NCBI GenBank assembly: GCA_038252255.1
Contig: JBBSAM010000003.1
Span: 185,308-249,307, forward strand
DNA length: 64,000 nt
Origin: Chersky-806 sp038252255
Lineage (GTDB): Bacteria; Actinomycetota; Acidimicrobiia; IMCC26256; JAENVU01
Direction: 5' to 3'
Shown: positions 17,356-25,365 of the stretch, piece by piece
Layout of the letters: each line of letters starts with the position of its first letter
Position numbering within the stretch: position 1 is the stretch's first letter
The notes under the pieces: model-generated
What the model saw: only the letters and a program-made list of their open reading frames with translations
Told to the model about the DNA's origin: nothing
Database searches by the model: none
Position numbers and translations under genes: made by a program

Positions 17356-17844
17356 TCACGGGAGCGGGGATTGTGTTGACGTCGCGCGCACCGGTCGAGC
17401 CCGGAGCCAAGAGACCGCAGCCCAGAGCGCGGCCGCGACCCAGACGATCGCGAGCACGGTCAGCACCGCGGTGCCGTAGTTCAACGGATCGACCGTGTGA
17501 TTGTCCGGCACGTTCGCGCGCCCGTAACTCCGCAGCGCGGCCCAACCCACGACGATCACCACAGCCGACGCGAACAGTCCTGCCCGCACCGGCGCGCGCA
17601 CGGAGCGCGGCAGGAGACGAGTGAGGATGAGTCCGACCCCACACGCGAGCGGGGCGACGAGCGCGTCGTGGAGCACGTCGAGGCCCAAGAGTCCGAACGC
17701 GACCTGATGCGGCTGGGTCGCAGGCGCGGCATCGAGCAGCCCCATGACCCCGAAGACCATGATCCCGATCCCGATGACCGCGCCGATCCAGAAGCCGGCG
17801 CCTCCGGGCTCGACCGACGAGTCCGGAGGCGGGTCGACGCTCAT
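17356..17844 (-). CDS. Small four-helix membrane protein, unknown
   Basis: I do not recognise this 162-aa protein. After a Pro/Asp-rich N-terminus it has four hydrophobic segments: WIGAVIGIGIMVFGVMGLL, the moderately hydrophobic stretch around LHDALVAPLACGVGLIL, AGLFASAVVIVVGWAAL and AVLTVLAIVWVAAALWAAV. A conserved-looking LHD sits at the start of the second segment. ATG 17844 overlaps the preceding stop by 4 bp, making it the last gene of the five-gene leftward operon that starts with the GT2 glycosyltransferase. A role with the upstream membrane molybdoenzyme is plausible from position only. Confidence 0.7.
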   Translation of the reverse strand: MSVDPPPDSSVEPGGAGFWIGAVIGIGIMVFGVMGLLDAAPATQPHQVAFGLLGLDVLHDALVAPLACGVGLILTRLLPRSVRAPVRAGLFASAVVIVVGWAALRSYGRANVPDNHTVDPLNYGTAVLTVLAIVWVAAALWAAVSWLRARPVRATSTQSPLP

Positions 17845-19025
17845 CGGACCTCGAGCCGGGTCACCCATTTGGTCTGCATGACTCCGGGTCGGTTCGGCGC
17901 GATCAGCCGCAGCGGGTAGCCGTGGTCGATGGAGAGCTCCTCACCCCCGACACGCAGTGCCAGCAGCGTGTCCCGATCGTGGGCCTGGGTCGTGTTCACG
18001 TCCGAGGTTCGGTAGCTGCGCCGTTGCTGGAGCGAGTGCACCCGCACCTCCGCATCGCGGTGAGCGCCCGCACGCTGCAGCAGGTCGACGAGCGGCACGC
18101 CGGTCCAGCGCTGCGAGGAGCTCCATCCCTCGACGCACGCGATGGGCAGCTCGGCCGAGTGCTGGGCCATCGCTCGGAGGTCGTCCAGGCTGAGGGTGAG
18201 CGGGCGGGCGACCCTGCCGTCGACCACCAGCCGGTACTCGGGGGATCGGGCCGACTCGAGCACCCCGGCGGTACGAGCGGTGCGGTTGACGGGGAAGCCC
18301 TGCGGGCCGACGTCGGACCGCCGCGGCGACAGCAGTGCCAGCGGGGCCAACGGCTTGAAGGTCTGGCCGACCGTCACGAGCGTGAGCAGGCCACTCGTGG
18401 CGAACACGCCGGCGAGAAACCCACGCCGGTCGGTCAGCGCCGCGGACTCGTCGACCACTTCTTCGCCCTCGGTCGCATCCGCCACTCGGTCGGCCCGCGG
18501 CCGTAGCGCGCGGAACGTAGTGATTCGCTTCGCGCCGACGTGAACGACGAGTGCACCGATCGTGATCCACGCAACCCAGTAATGGGTGACGGGGAAGCTG
18601 AACTGCCACGGGTACCAGAGGTTGATGTTGGCGAGCCCGCTGCCGAGCATGAAGAGCCCGCCGGCGATGAGCGGGAACAGCGCGAGGCGCTCGATGACGT
18701 TGGCGACGTTGGTGAAGGGCGGCCAGCGGAACAGCTTCGGATAGATCACCCAGAGCTTGGCCAGCAGCAACGGGATCGAGGCGATGCCGGTCGCGACGTG
18801 GAGTCCCTGGGTGAAGCGGTACAGCCCCGCCGGCCGTGCCGGAAGCTCGAACCAGCTGGCCGGATGCTGCGCGAGGTGCGAGTAGATACCGGTCGCGAAG
18901 CAGATGGAGAACGACACGCCGAGCGCTATCCCGAGGACGGCCGCGGTGCGTTCGTCGTGCAGACGGCTCGTGAACGTCCCTTCCCGGAACGGGCGTCGTT
19001 CCGAGAGATCCGGCAGCCGGGTCAC
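17841..19025 (-). CDS. Membrane molybdopterin oxidoreductase: cytochrome-b561-like helices plus sulfite-oxidase-fold domain
   Basis: The 394-aa protein has four N-terminal helices (about residues 25-180, with conserved histidines such as FTQGLHVATG and FPVTHYWVAW, as in heme-b561 proteins), then a twin-less linker and a sulfite-oxidase/MsrP-type molybdopterin domain (about 215-394). That domain carries ELPIACVEGWSS, where Cys297 is the expected Mo ligand, and GYPLRLIAPNRPG near the end. It therefore looks like a membrane-anchored Mo enzyme with its own heme electron carrier, facing outside. The GTG at 19025 overlaps the methyltransferase stop (GTGA). Its substrate is unknown; being inside a glycosyltransferase operon is unusual for this family. 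Confidence 0.8.
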   Translation of the reverse strand: MTRLPDLSERRPFREGTFTSRLHDERTAAVLGIALGVSFSICFATGIYSHLAQHPASWFELPARPAGLYRFTQGLHVATGIASIPLLLAKLWVIYPKLFRWPPFTNVANVIERLALFPLIAGGLFMLGSGLANINLWYPWQFSFPVTHYWVAWITIGALVVHVGAKRITTFRALRPRADRVADATEGEEVVDESAALTDRRGFLAGVFATSGLLTLVTVGQTFKPLAPLALLSPRRSDVGPQGFPVNRTARTAGVLESARSPEYRLVVDGRVARPLTLSLDDLRAMAQHSAELPIACVEGWSSSQRWTGVPLVDLLQRAGAHRDAEVRVHSLQQRRSYRTSDVNTTQAHDRDTLLALRVGGEELSIDHGYPLRLIAPNRPGVMQTKWVTRLEVR

Positions 19026-19603
19026 GCCAGCCACGCGAACCACCGGCTGTCGTCGCACCACTGCCGGTACACCCCGAGCCCGGCGTCGCCCGCCACGGAT
19101 TCGAGGCCGTTCACGCTGACGTGCGCCCAGGAGAACCACGGCCCGGCCGCGCCGTCGACCTCGAACCGCACGCGCTCGACCCCCGGTGCCTGCGCGGGAT
19201 CCGACAGCTCCACGAGCAGCCGGCCCGCGGGCCGGAGCAGCTCGCGCGCTCGCCGCAGCAGTGTGGCCGGACACCCGCCGATCCCGAGGTTGCCGTCGAG
19301 CAGCAGCGCCGTTCCCCAACGCCCGGTTGCCGGGACGCGATCGAAGATCGATCGTTCGAGCACCGGTGCGCCGCCGCGGCGGGCCAGGGCCAACGCGGGT
19401 GGGGACACGTCGATCCCGAGCGTCACCACTCCCTGACGGGCGAGAGCGAGCACGTGCCGCCCCGGGCCGCACCCGATGTCGAGCACCGGACCGTCGACGA
19501 GCTCGAGCAGCCGCTCATCGGCCGCGGAGGCGGGCTCGACCCAGCGCCGGCCGTCGAGCCGTAGGACCCGGCCGGAGTCCGAACGCAGCACCGCGCCGAT
19601 CAC
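19022..19603 (-). CDS. Class I SAM-dependent methyltransferase
   Basis: The 193-aa protein has the Rossmann methyltransferase core: motif I VLDIGCGPGRHVLAL near residues 40-54, the acidic end of strand 2 in LGIDVSPPAL, and motif IV ALLLDGNLGIGG. Family members methylate small molecules or sugar/lipid acceptors; the acceptor is not visible. GTG 19603 overlaps the stop of the TIGR04282 transferase by 4 bp (GTGA), and its own stop overlaps the molybdoenzyme start, so it is tightly coupled. Context suggests it modifies the glycan or carrier handled by the two transferases upstream. Confidence 0.8.
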   Translation of the reverse strand: MIGAVLRSDSGRVLRLDGRRWVEPASAADERLLELVDGPVLDIGCGPGRHVLALARQGVVTLGIDVSPPALALARRGGAPVLERSIFDRVPATGRWGTALLLDGNLGIGGCPATLLRRARELLRPAGRLLVELSDPAQAPGVERVRFEVDGAAGPWFSWAHVSVNGLESVAGDAGLGVYRQWCDDSRWFAWLA

Positions 19604-20262
19604 GAGACCCTCACCGCCGGCTCGAGCTCCGCCTCGACTGCGGCCACCACGGACGCGAACCGCGACCCGGGCAGCTGCGCGGCCACGCGACGCGCGTCCG
19701 CAAAGTGATCGACGTCGAGCAGCTCCGGAAGCAGCCGCACCCGCAGGCCGAGCTGCCGGAGCTGATCGAGCTGCGCCGCGCCGGTCCGGGTCGAGCTCAT
19801 CCGCACGCCGTCGAAGACCCGGTCGTCGGGACCCGTGAGACCGAGACCCCACCAGCCTCCGTCGGTCGCCTGCCCCAGCACGGCGTCGACGTGCGGGGAC
19901 ACGAGGGTGTCGAGTGCTTCGGTGAGCTGCACGACCGTGAGCTGTGGTGTGTCCATCCCCACGAGGAACGCGGGGCCGCCCACCGCGGCGAACGCGGCCG
20001 CGATGCGGGCATCGAGCCCACCCGCGACCTGTGGGAGCACCTCGAACGACGGCGGCAGCCATGACCCGACGGGGCCGTCGAGAACCAGCACCCGCCGGCG
20101 CGCGCGGACCTGAGCCACGGTGGCCAACGTGTCGGCGAGCGCAGCCGACGCGATCTCCGCCGCTTGTACCGGCGTGCACGGCGGGCAGAGTCGGGTCTTC
20201 ACGCGGCCGGGACGAGGTGACTTCGCCAGTACGAGCATGGTCGCGTCGGCCGGCGCGCTCAC
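19600..20262 (-). CDS. TIGR04282/DUF2064 glycosyltransferase-like protein
   Basis: The 220-aa protein belongs to the TIGR04282 (DUF2064) group, a GT-A-like nucleotidyl/glycosyltransferase fold. Hallmarks are MLVLAKSPRPGRVKTRL at the N-terminus, GGLDARIAAAF, the metal region FLVGMDTPQLT, and the product-site segment LGQATDGGWWGLGL. Named members include a transferase of arsenosugar biosynthesis and radical-SAM/selenodomain-associated transferases; no radical SAM or ArsM gene is here, so that role is not implied. GTG 20262 overlaps the GT2 stop by 4 bp. It probably supplies or transfers a sugar in the same pathway as the GT2 enzyme. Confidence 0.82.
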   Translation of the reverse strand: MSAPADATMLVLAKSPRPGRVKTRLCPPCTPVQAAEIASAALADTLATVAQVRARRRVLVLDGPVGSWLPPSFEVLPQVAGGLDARIAAAFAAVGGPAFLVGMDTPQLTVVQLTEALDTLVSPHVDAVLGQATDGGWWGLGLTGPDDRVFDGVRMSSTRTGAAQLDQLRQLGLRVRLLPELLDVDHFADARRVAAQLPGSRFASVVAAVEAELEPAVRVS

Positions 20263-20915
20263 CGCAACACACCAGCCATGTCGTGAACCGCCCGAACCGT
20301 GCCCGCCAAGGTGCCCGTGACCTTCGAGCGGCCGATGCGCGGCGAGTACTGCACCGGTCGTTCCTCGATGCGCCAGCCGGCGCGAGCCGCGCGCAACACC
20401 ATCTCCAACGGCCATCCCGACCGGCGGTCCTCGATCCCCAGCTCGATCAGCTCACTCCGCCGCGCCGCTCGCATCGGCCCGAGGTCGGTGAATCGCACCC
20501 CGGTTCGCCGGCGCAGCTCGAACGCCAGTGCGCGGTTCGCCAATCGGGCGTGCAGCGGCCACCCCGCGGTGCCGTGGCGCGCGCCGAGAACGAGGTCGGC
20601 TCGACCGTCGAGAACGGGCATTGCGACCTCGAGGAGATCGTCACCGCGAAACGAGCCGTCGCAATCCATGAAGCACACGACATCACCCTTCGCCGCGGCG
20701 AGTCCGGCCCAACACGCGGCACCGAACCCGCGGCGGGGCTCATCGACCACGAGGGCTCCGAGCGAACGCGCTATCGCGCCTGATCCGTCCGACGATCCGT
20801 TGTCGACGACGATCGGAGAGCACGTCGACGGCAGGCCGGCCAACACTGATGGAAGCGCACCCGCTTCGTCCAACACGGGCAGCACCACGTCGATTCGCAT
20901 CGCGTTTTCGATCAC
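20259..20915 (-). CDS. GT2 glycosyltransferase, polyprenyl-phosphate type
   Basis: The 218-aa protein is a GT-A glycosyltransferase of family 2 close in plan to dolichyl/polyprenyl-phosphate mannose or glucose synthases: VVLPVLDEAGALPSVLAGL, IVVDNGSSDGS, GFGAACWAGLAAAKGDVV, and the metal-binding FMDCDGS. There are no transmembrane helices, so it would charge a polyprenyl phosphate at the inner membrane face. GTG 20915 is chosen over ATG 20900 because TACCGT lies exactly 6 nt before it. It heads the five-gene leftward operon and is divergent from the GT-C-like gene, so the operons probably work in one pathway: this enzyme makes the lipid-linked sugar donor, the GT-C protein uses it outside. 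Confidence 0.85.
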   Translation of the reverse strand: MIENAMRIDVVLPVLDEAGALPSVLAGLPSTCSPIVVDNGSSDGSGAIARSLGALVVDEPRRGFGAACWAGLAAAKGDVVCFMDCDGSFRGDDLLEVAMPVLDGRADLVLGARHGTAGWPLHARLANRALAFELRRRTGVRFTDLGPMRAARRSELIELGIEDRRSGWPLEMVLRAARAGWRIEERPVQYSPRIGRSKVTGTLAGTVRAVHDMAGVLR

Positions 20916-20921
20916 CGCTCG

Positions 20922-20927
20922 ACGGTA
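20922..20927 (-). promoter_or_regulatory. -10 element of a leaderless promoter (leftward glycan operon)
   Basis: TACCGT on the minus strand, 6 nt before GTG 20915. It mirrors the TACCCT element of the rightward operon; the two -10 sites are about 90 bp apart in one shared control region. Confidence 0.6.
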
Positions 20928-21015
20928 ACGACGCGGCCGTTCGAGAGCACGCGTCTGCTCCTTACGATCCGCGAAACTCTGCGCGTCGGGGACCTGGGAC
21001 CCGGCGCAGCGTCGG

Positions 21016-21021
21016 TACCCT
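21016..21021 (+). promoter_or_regulatory. -10 element of a leaderless promoter (rightward glycan/two-component operon)
   Basis: TACCCT lies 6 nt before GTG 21028, and no Shine-Dalgarno sequence is present. The encoded response regulator is a natural candidate to bind the 21016-20927 interval. Confidence 0.6.
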
Positions 21022-21027
21022 CGCTCC

Positions 21028-22389
21028 GTGACATCCATGGCATCCGTGACGTCTCGACCTCCCCTTCCCGCGCCGCCCGGCGATGCAGCCCGAATACGCG
21101 CGCCACGAGAGGTGATGACGACCGCGATCGCTCTCGGCATCTGGATCGCGCTGATCGTGGTCGCGGTGATCTGGGGTGAGCACATCGTCGCCGTCGGCGA
21201 TCGACTCCGGATCCACGCGCCTCCCCTCTCGGGCGACTACCGCACGCGCGACGGGAGCATCCTGCTCGTGCCGGCCGCGGTCGCCGCGCTCGTCGTCGGG
21301 TTCGGCCCGCGGCTCAGCCGAACGCTTCCGTGGAACGCGCTCCTCGCGCTGGTCATGGCCGTGGCAGTCGGTTGGGCCATCGCACTCGGGCTCAACGACG
21401 GCTGGAACGGCCTGACGGACCCACTGCTCAACCCGCAGCAGTACCTGCACACCGTGCCGAGCGTCGGCAACCCGTTCACGTTCCTCGCCGGGTTCACCGA
21501 CCACCTGCCCAGCTACAACATCCACACCCAGGGCCACCCACCGGGAATGGTGCTGGTCCTCTGGACACTCGACCGGCTCGGGCTCGGAGGCGCCGGGTCC
21601 AACCTGGCCCTGGTGCTCGCAGGTGGTGCCGCGTCGATCGTCGCGGCGCTGGTCGCGCTGCGGGAAGTCGCCGGTGAAGCAGCCGCGCGCGCCGCGGCGC
21701 CGTTCCTGGTGCTCGCCCCGGCCGCGATCTGGTGGAGCTCGGGTGACGCGTTCTTCGCGGGTGTGTCCGCGTGGGCGGTGACGCTCGTCGTCCTGGCGAC
21801 GGGAGAGGACAGGCCGCGCGCGGACTGGCTCGCGCTCGGCGGCGGCCTCCTGTTCGGTGCGACCGCGATGCTCTCGTACGGTCTCGTGCTGCTCGCCCTG
21901 ATTCCCGTCGTCGTCGCGGTGGCGCGCCGGAGAGGCCGCCCGTTGGTCATCGCCGCGTTGGGGGCGATGGGTGTGCTCCTGCTGTTCCTGGCCGCGGGGT
22001 TCTGGTGGCTCGCGGGGCTCGAAGCGACACGCATCCAGTACTGGGCGGGCGTGGCCAGCCGCCGGCCGTACTCGTACTTCCTCGTCGGCAACCTCGCGGC
22101 CTTCGGCCTCGCAGTCGGTCCCGCCGCAGCGGTCGGTCTCGCGCGGTTGCGCGACCGGCGGGCCTGGTTGCTCGTCGGTGGGGTGCTCGCCGCCGTCGCG
22201 CTCGCCGATCTGAGCGGCATGTCGAAGGCCGAGGTCGAGCGGATCTGGCTGCCGTTCGTCCCGTGGGTGCTCCTCGCCACCGTCGCGGTCGCCGGAACCC
22301 GTACCCGGTCCGGATCGATGCGGATCTGGCTCTGCGGCCAGGCCGCGGTCGCGATCGTCATCCAGGCAGCGGTACGGTCGCCATGGTGA
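21028..22389 (+). CDS. Polytopic GT-C-like membrane glycosyltransferase (putative)
   Basis: The 453-aa protein has about 11 hydrophobic helices and, between helices 3 and 4, a large soluble loop with the pattern LPSYNIHTQGHPPGMVLVLW. Such a loop with acidic or His residues after an early helix is common in GT-C (polyprenyl-phosphate-sugar dependent) transferases, though the usual Asp-Asp or Glu-x-Asp is not obvious. A second clue is AIWWSSGDAFFAGVSAW, like the acceptor-side helices of mannosyltransferases. GTG 21028 is supported by the upstream TACCCT. The stop overlaps the response-regulator start by 7 bp. Pairing with the divergent GT2 gene supports use of a lipid-linked sugar, but the family assignment is tentative. 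Confidence 0.6.
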   Translation: MTSMASVTSRPPLPAPPGDAARIRAPREVMTTAIALGIWIALIVVAVIWGEHIVAVGDRLRIHAPPLSGDYRTRDGSILLVPAAVAALVVGFGPRLSRTLPWNALLALVMAVAVGWAIALGLNDGWNGLTDPLLNPQQYLHTVPSVGNPFTFLAGFTDHLPSYNIHTQGHPPGMVLVLWTLDRLGLGGAGSNLALVLAGGAASIVAALVALREVAGEAAARAAAPFLVLAPAAIWWSSGDAFFAGVSAWAVTLVVLATGEDRPRADWLALGGGLLFGATAMLSYGLVLLALIPVVVAVARRRGRPLVIAALGAMGVLLLFLAAGFWWLAGLEATRIQYWAGVASRRPYSYFLVGNLAAFGLAVGPAAAVGLARLRDRRAWLLVGGVLAAVALADLSGMSKAEVERIWLPFVPWVLLATVAVAGTRTRSGSMRIWLCGQAAVAIVIQAAVRSPW

Positions 22390-23081
22390 CCGGCCCGCCC
22401 CTCTACGTCCTCGTGGTCGAGGACGACCCAACGGTGAGTGAAGTCGTCGTCCGCTACCTCGAACGCGAGGGCCTCACGGTGGCGACCGCGTCCGACGGGC
22501 TGACCGCGCTCGCCCTCGCCGAGCAACGCTGGCCGGACCTGGTAGTGCTCGATCTCATGCTTCCGGGAATCGACGGCATCGAAGTCTGCCGGCGGTTACG
22601 GACCGAAGCACCGGTCCCCGTGATCATGCTCACGGCGCGCGGCGACGAGGACGACCGGGTGGTGGGACTCGAGCTCGGCGCCGACGACTACATCACCAAG
22701 CCGTTCTCCCCTCGCGAGCTCACGGCCCGGGTCAAGGCGGTGCTCCGGCGCGCCGCCGGAACCGTGACCGCGCCGGAGCTGCCCGAACGCATCGAGGTCG
22801 GCAGCTTGACCATCGAGGTTGCCGCACACGAGGTTCGGCGCGACGGAAACGTCGTGGCGCTCACCGCGCGTGAGTTCGACCTCCTCGTGTTCCTGGCGGC
22901 GCGCCCGCGACGCACGTTCGGGCGGGAAGAACTGCTGGAGCAGGTCTGGGGCTACACCTACGGCGACAGCGCGACCGTCACGGTGCACGTCCGCCGTCTG
23001 CGCGAGAAGCTCGAGAAGGATCCGAGCGTCCCCCGCCACCTGAGCACGGTGTGGGGTGCCGGGTACCGGTGGGATCCATGA
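22383..23081 (+). CDS. OmpR-family response regulator
   Basis: The 232-aa protein has a receiver domain with acidic pocket VVEDDP, phospho-acceptor Asp57 in VVLDLMLPG and Lys in ITKPFSPREL, then a winged-helix DNA-binding domain (VALTAREFDLLVFLAARP ... TVTVHVRRLREKLE). It lies between the GT-C-like gene and the kinase gene, overlapping both (ATG at 22383 inside the previous stop; ATGA with the next start), so it is the cognate partner of that kinase. The likely target is the shared intergenic region 20.92-21.03 kb, allowing self-regulation of the whole divergent locus. Confidence 0.92.
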   Translation: MVTGPPLYVLVVEDDPTVSEVVVRYLEREGLTVATASDGLTALALAEQRWPDLVVLDLMLPGIDGIEVCRRLRTEAPVPVIMLTARGDEDDRVVGLELGADDYITKPFSPRELTARVKAVLRRAAGTVTAPELPERIEVGSLTIEVAAHEVRRDGNVVALTAREFDLLVFLAARPRRTFGREELLEQVWGYTYGDSATVTVHVRRLREKLEKDPSVPRHLSTVWGAGYRWDP

Positions 23082-24301
23082 TGCGGAGCCGCTTCACTCC
23101 GATCGCGATCATCGTCGGCGGCGGGTTGCTGTCGGTCGGCGCGGCCGCGGCTGCGTCGATGAGCGCGGCCGACACGATCAAGCTCTGTGGTCTCGCGGCC
23201 GGCACGGGCCTGATCGCGCTCGTCGTCGGCGCGATCGCGCTCAAGGCGCTGCGACGCCGACCGGTCGGCGCCCAGGTGGCGGCGGTGGCGTTCACCACGG
23301 TCGTCGCGCTGATGGCCGGCGCCTACGCCGCCGCAGAGGCCATGTTCATCTCGAGTCACGACCTCGCCGCGCTCCTGGTCGTCCTGCTCGCGGCAGGAAC
23401 CGTCGGGGTCGCGGGATCGTTCGTGCTCGGAGCGCGGGTCGAGCGGGCCAGCCGGTCCCTGGGTGAGGTCGCTCGACGCATCGGTCGGGGCGAGCCGGGA
23501 CCGGTCGCCACGCCCGTCGGTGGTCCCGAGGAGCTGAGCCGGCTCGGGGTCGAGCTGGCCGAGATGGAGCGACGGCTCGACGACACCCAGCGCCGCGAAC
23601 GGACGCTCGAGGCTTCGCGCCGGGAGCTCGTCGGCTGGGTCTCCCATGATCTGCGCACCCCGTTGGCCGGCATTCGCGCGATGGCCGAAGCACTCGAGGA
23701 CGGCGTGGTGGACGACCCGGTCACGGTCGAGCGTTACCACCGGCGGCTGCGCGAAGAAGCCGACCACCTCGCCGCGCTGGTCGACGATCTCTTCGAGCTG
23801 AGCAGGACTCATGCCGGGTCGTTGCAGCTCCAGTTCAGCACCGTGTCGCTCGCCGACCTGGTCTCGGATGCACTCTCCGGCAGCGCACCGATCGCGGCCG
23901 CGAAAGGCGTGCGGCTCGAGGGCCGAATGGTGGGACCACCGCCGGAGATCGAGGCGTCGGCGCCCGAGGTGCTGCGGGTGTTGCGGAACCTCCTCGAGAA
24001 CGCGATCCGGCACACGCCGAACGACGGCAGCGTGGTGGTGGAAGCCGGCGTCGACGCGGCTCGACCGAGCTGCGTGTTCGTGTCGGTGCGCGACGACGGC
24101 GGCGGCGTTCCGCCCGAGGACCTCGAGCGGATATTCGATATCGGCTTCCAGGGCGATCCGTCGCGTGGGTCCGGTGGTGCGGGCCTGGGGCTCGCCATCG
24201 CCAAGGGCTTCGCGGACGCCCACGAGGGCGAGCTCACCGTAGGGAACGAGAACGGTGGAGCGCGCTTCACGCTGCGTCTCCCCCGCGTGCGCACCTCATG
24301 A
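23078..24301 (+). CDS. Membrane sensor histidine kinase
   Basis: The 407-aa protein has four N-terminal helices (residues about 7-118) with almost no extracytoplasmic loop, so it may sense membrane or lipid state rather than a soluble ligand. A HAMP-like linker (about 119-170), the H-box LVGWVSHDLRTPLAG (His190), N-box LRNLLENAIRHTPND and G-boxes VRDDGGGVPPEDLERIFD and GGAGLGLAIAKGF follow, all intact. The ATG overlaps the response-regulator stop by 4 bp and its stop overlaps the epimerase start by 4 bp, so signalling and biosynthetic proteins are made together. Confidence 0.92.
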   Translation: MMRSRFTPIAIIVGGGLLSVGAAAAASMSAADTIKLCGLAAGTGLIALVVGAIALKALRRRPVGAQVAAVAFTTVVALMAGAYAAAEAMFISSHDLAALLVVLLAAGTVGVAGSFVLGARVERASRSLGEVARRIGRGEPGPVATPVGGPEELSRLGVELAEMERRLDDTQRRERTLEASRRELVGWVSHDLRTPLAGIRAMAEALEDGVVDDPVTVERYHRRLREEADHLAALVDDLFELSRTHAGSLQLQFSTVSLADLVSDALSGSAPIAAAKGVRLEGRMVGPPPEIEASAPEVLRVLRNLLENAIRHTPNDGSVVVEAGVDAARPSCVFVSVRDDGGGVPPEDLERIFDIGFQGDPSRGSGGAGLGLAIAKGFADAHEGELTVGNENGGARFTLRLPRVRTS

Positions 24302-25347
24302 GAGTGCTGGTGACCGGAGGGCTCGGCTTCGTCGGCTCCCACATCGTCGAGCAGCTCCTGGACGACGACCATGAGGTGGTCGTCGTCGATTCGGTCGAGC
24401 CCGACGCCCACCGGGTCGCGCCGGCGATCGACGCACGCGCCGAGTACCGGGACCACAGCGTGTGCGATCCGGATCGGATGCTCGACGCGGTACGCGGTTG
24501 CGACGGGGTGTGCCACCAGGCGGCGAAGGTCGGCCTGGGGGTCGACTTCTCCGACGTCGTCGCGTACGTGCACCACAACGATCTCGGCACGGCGACCCTC
24601 TTGCACGCGCTCCACGAACAGAGCTTCCGCGGCCGGTATGTGTTCGCGAGCAGCATGGTCGTCTACGGCGAGGGCGCGTACTCGTGTGAGCGGCACGGGC
24701 CGGTGCGACCCGGAGCCCGCGACCCCGGTTCGCTGGCTGCCGGCCGGTTCGAGCCACCGTGCCCGGTCTGCGGGCGATCGCTCTCCCCGGCGCTGATCTC
24801 GGAAGACGCACCACTGTCACCCCGCAACGTCTACGCCGCGACCAAGCTGCACCAGGAGCATCTCGCCGAGGCATTCGCGATCGAACACCCGGGGGTGAAC
24901 CCGATCGCCCTGCGATACCACAACGTCTACGGGCCGCGGATGCCACGGGACACCCCGTACGCGGGAGTGTCCAGCATCTTCCGGAGCGCGCTGGCCCGCG
25001 GTGAAGCCCCGCGGGTGTTCGAGGACGGCGGGCAGCGGCGCGACTTCGTTCACGTCGCCGACGTCGCTCGGGCCAATGTGCTCGCCCTCACCGTTGCCAC
25101 CCCCGCCGCCGGACCGCTCAACGTCGCCAGCGGGGCGCCTCACACCATCCTCGAGATGGCCGATGCACTGGCTGATGCCGCCGGTCCCGACGCGCTTCGC
25201 CCGACGGTGGTCGGGGGCTGGCGCGCCGGCGACGTACGTCATGTCACCGCCTCCCCGGAACGCGCTCGAGCCGCGCTCGGGTTCTCCGCCACGATCGACT
25301 TCGCCTCCGGGATGCGGGAGCTGGCCACCGCCGAGCTCCGCGTCTGA
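24298..25347 (+). CDS. NAD-dependent sugar epimerase/dehydratase with a Cys-containing insertion
   Basis: The 349-aa protein is an extended SDR acting on nucleotide sugars: NAD motif GGLGFVGSH (residues 7-15), catalytic YAATK near 179, and LNVASGAP in the C-terminal substrate domain. Between SSMVVYGEG and the catalytic Tyr it has an insertion with SCERHG and CPVCGRSL. A similar Cys-rich insertion is, as I recall, typical of dTDP-L-rhamnose 4-epimerase-like proteins, where it may bind zinc. So the product could be a 6-deoxyhexose nucleotide used by the linked transferases. ATG overlaps the kinase stop by 4 bp; it is the last gene of the rightward operon and converges on the Mo oxidoreductase gene. 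Confidence 0.85.
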   Translation: MRVLVTGGLGFVGSHIVEQLLDDDHEVVVVDSVEPDAHRVAPAIDARAEYRDHSVCDPDRMLDAVRGCDGVCHQAAKVGLGVDFSDVVAYVHHNDLGTATLLHALHEQSFRGRYVFASSMVVYGEGAYSCERHGPVRPGARDPGSLAAGRFEPPCPVCGRSLSPALISEDAPLSPRNVYAATKLHQEHLAEAFAIEHPGVNPIALRYHNVYGPRMPRDTPYAGVSSIFRSALARGEAPRVFEDGGQRRDFVHVADVARANVLALTVATPAAGPLNVASGAPHTILEMADALADAAGPDALRPTVVGGWRAGDVRHVTASPERARAALGFSATIDFASGMRELATAELRV

Positions 25348-25365
25348 CGAGAGGGCGCTCCGAGA

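Noticed and set aside
19600..20262. Arsenosugar biosynthesis gene cluster
   Set aside because: The TIGR04282 family includes an arsenosugar transferase, but ArsM, radical-SAM ArsS and other partners are absent.
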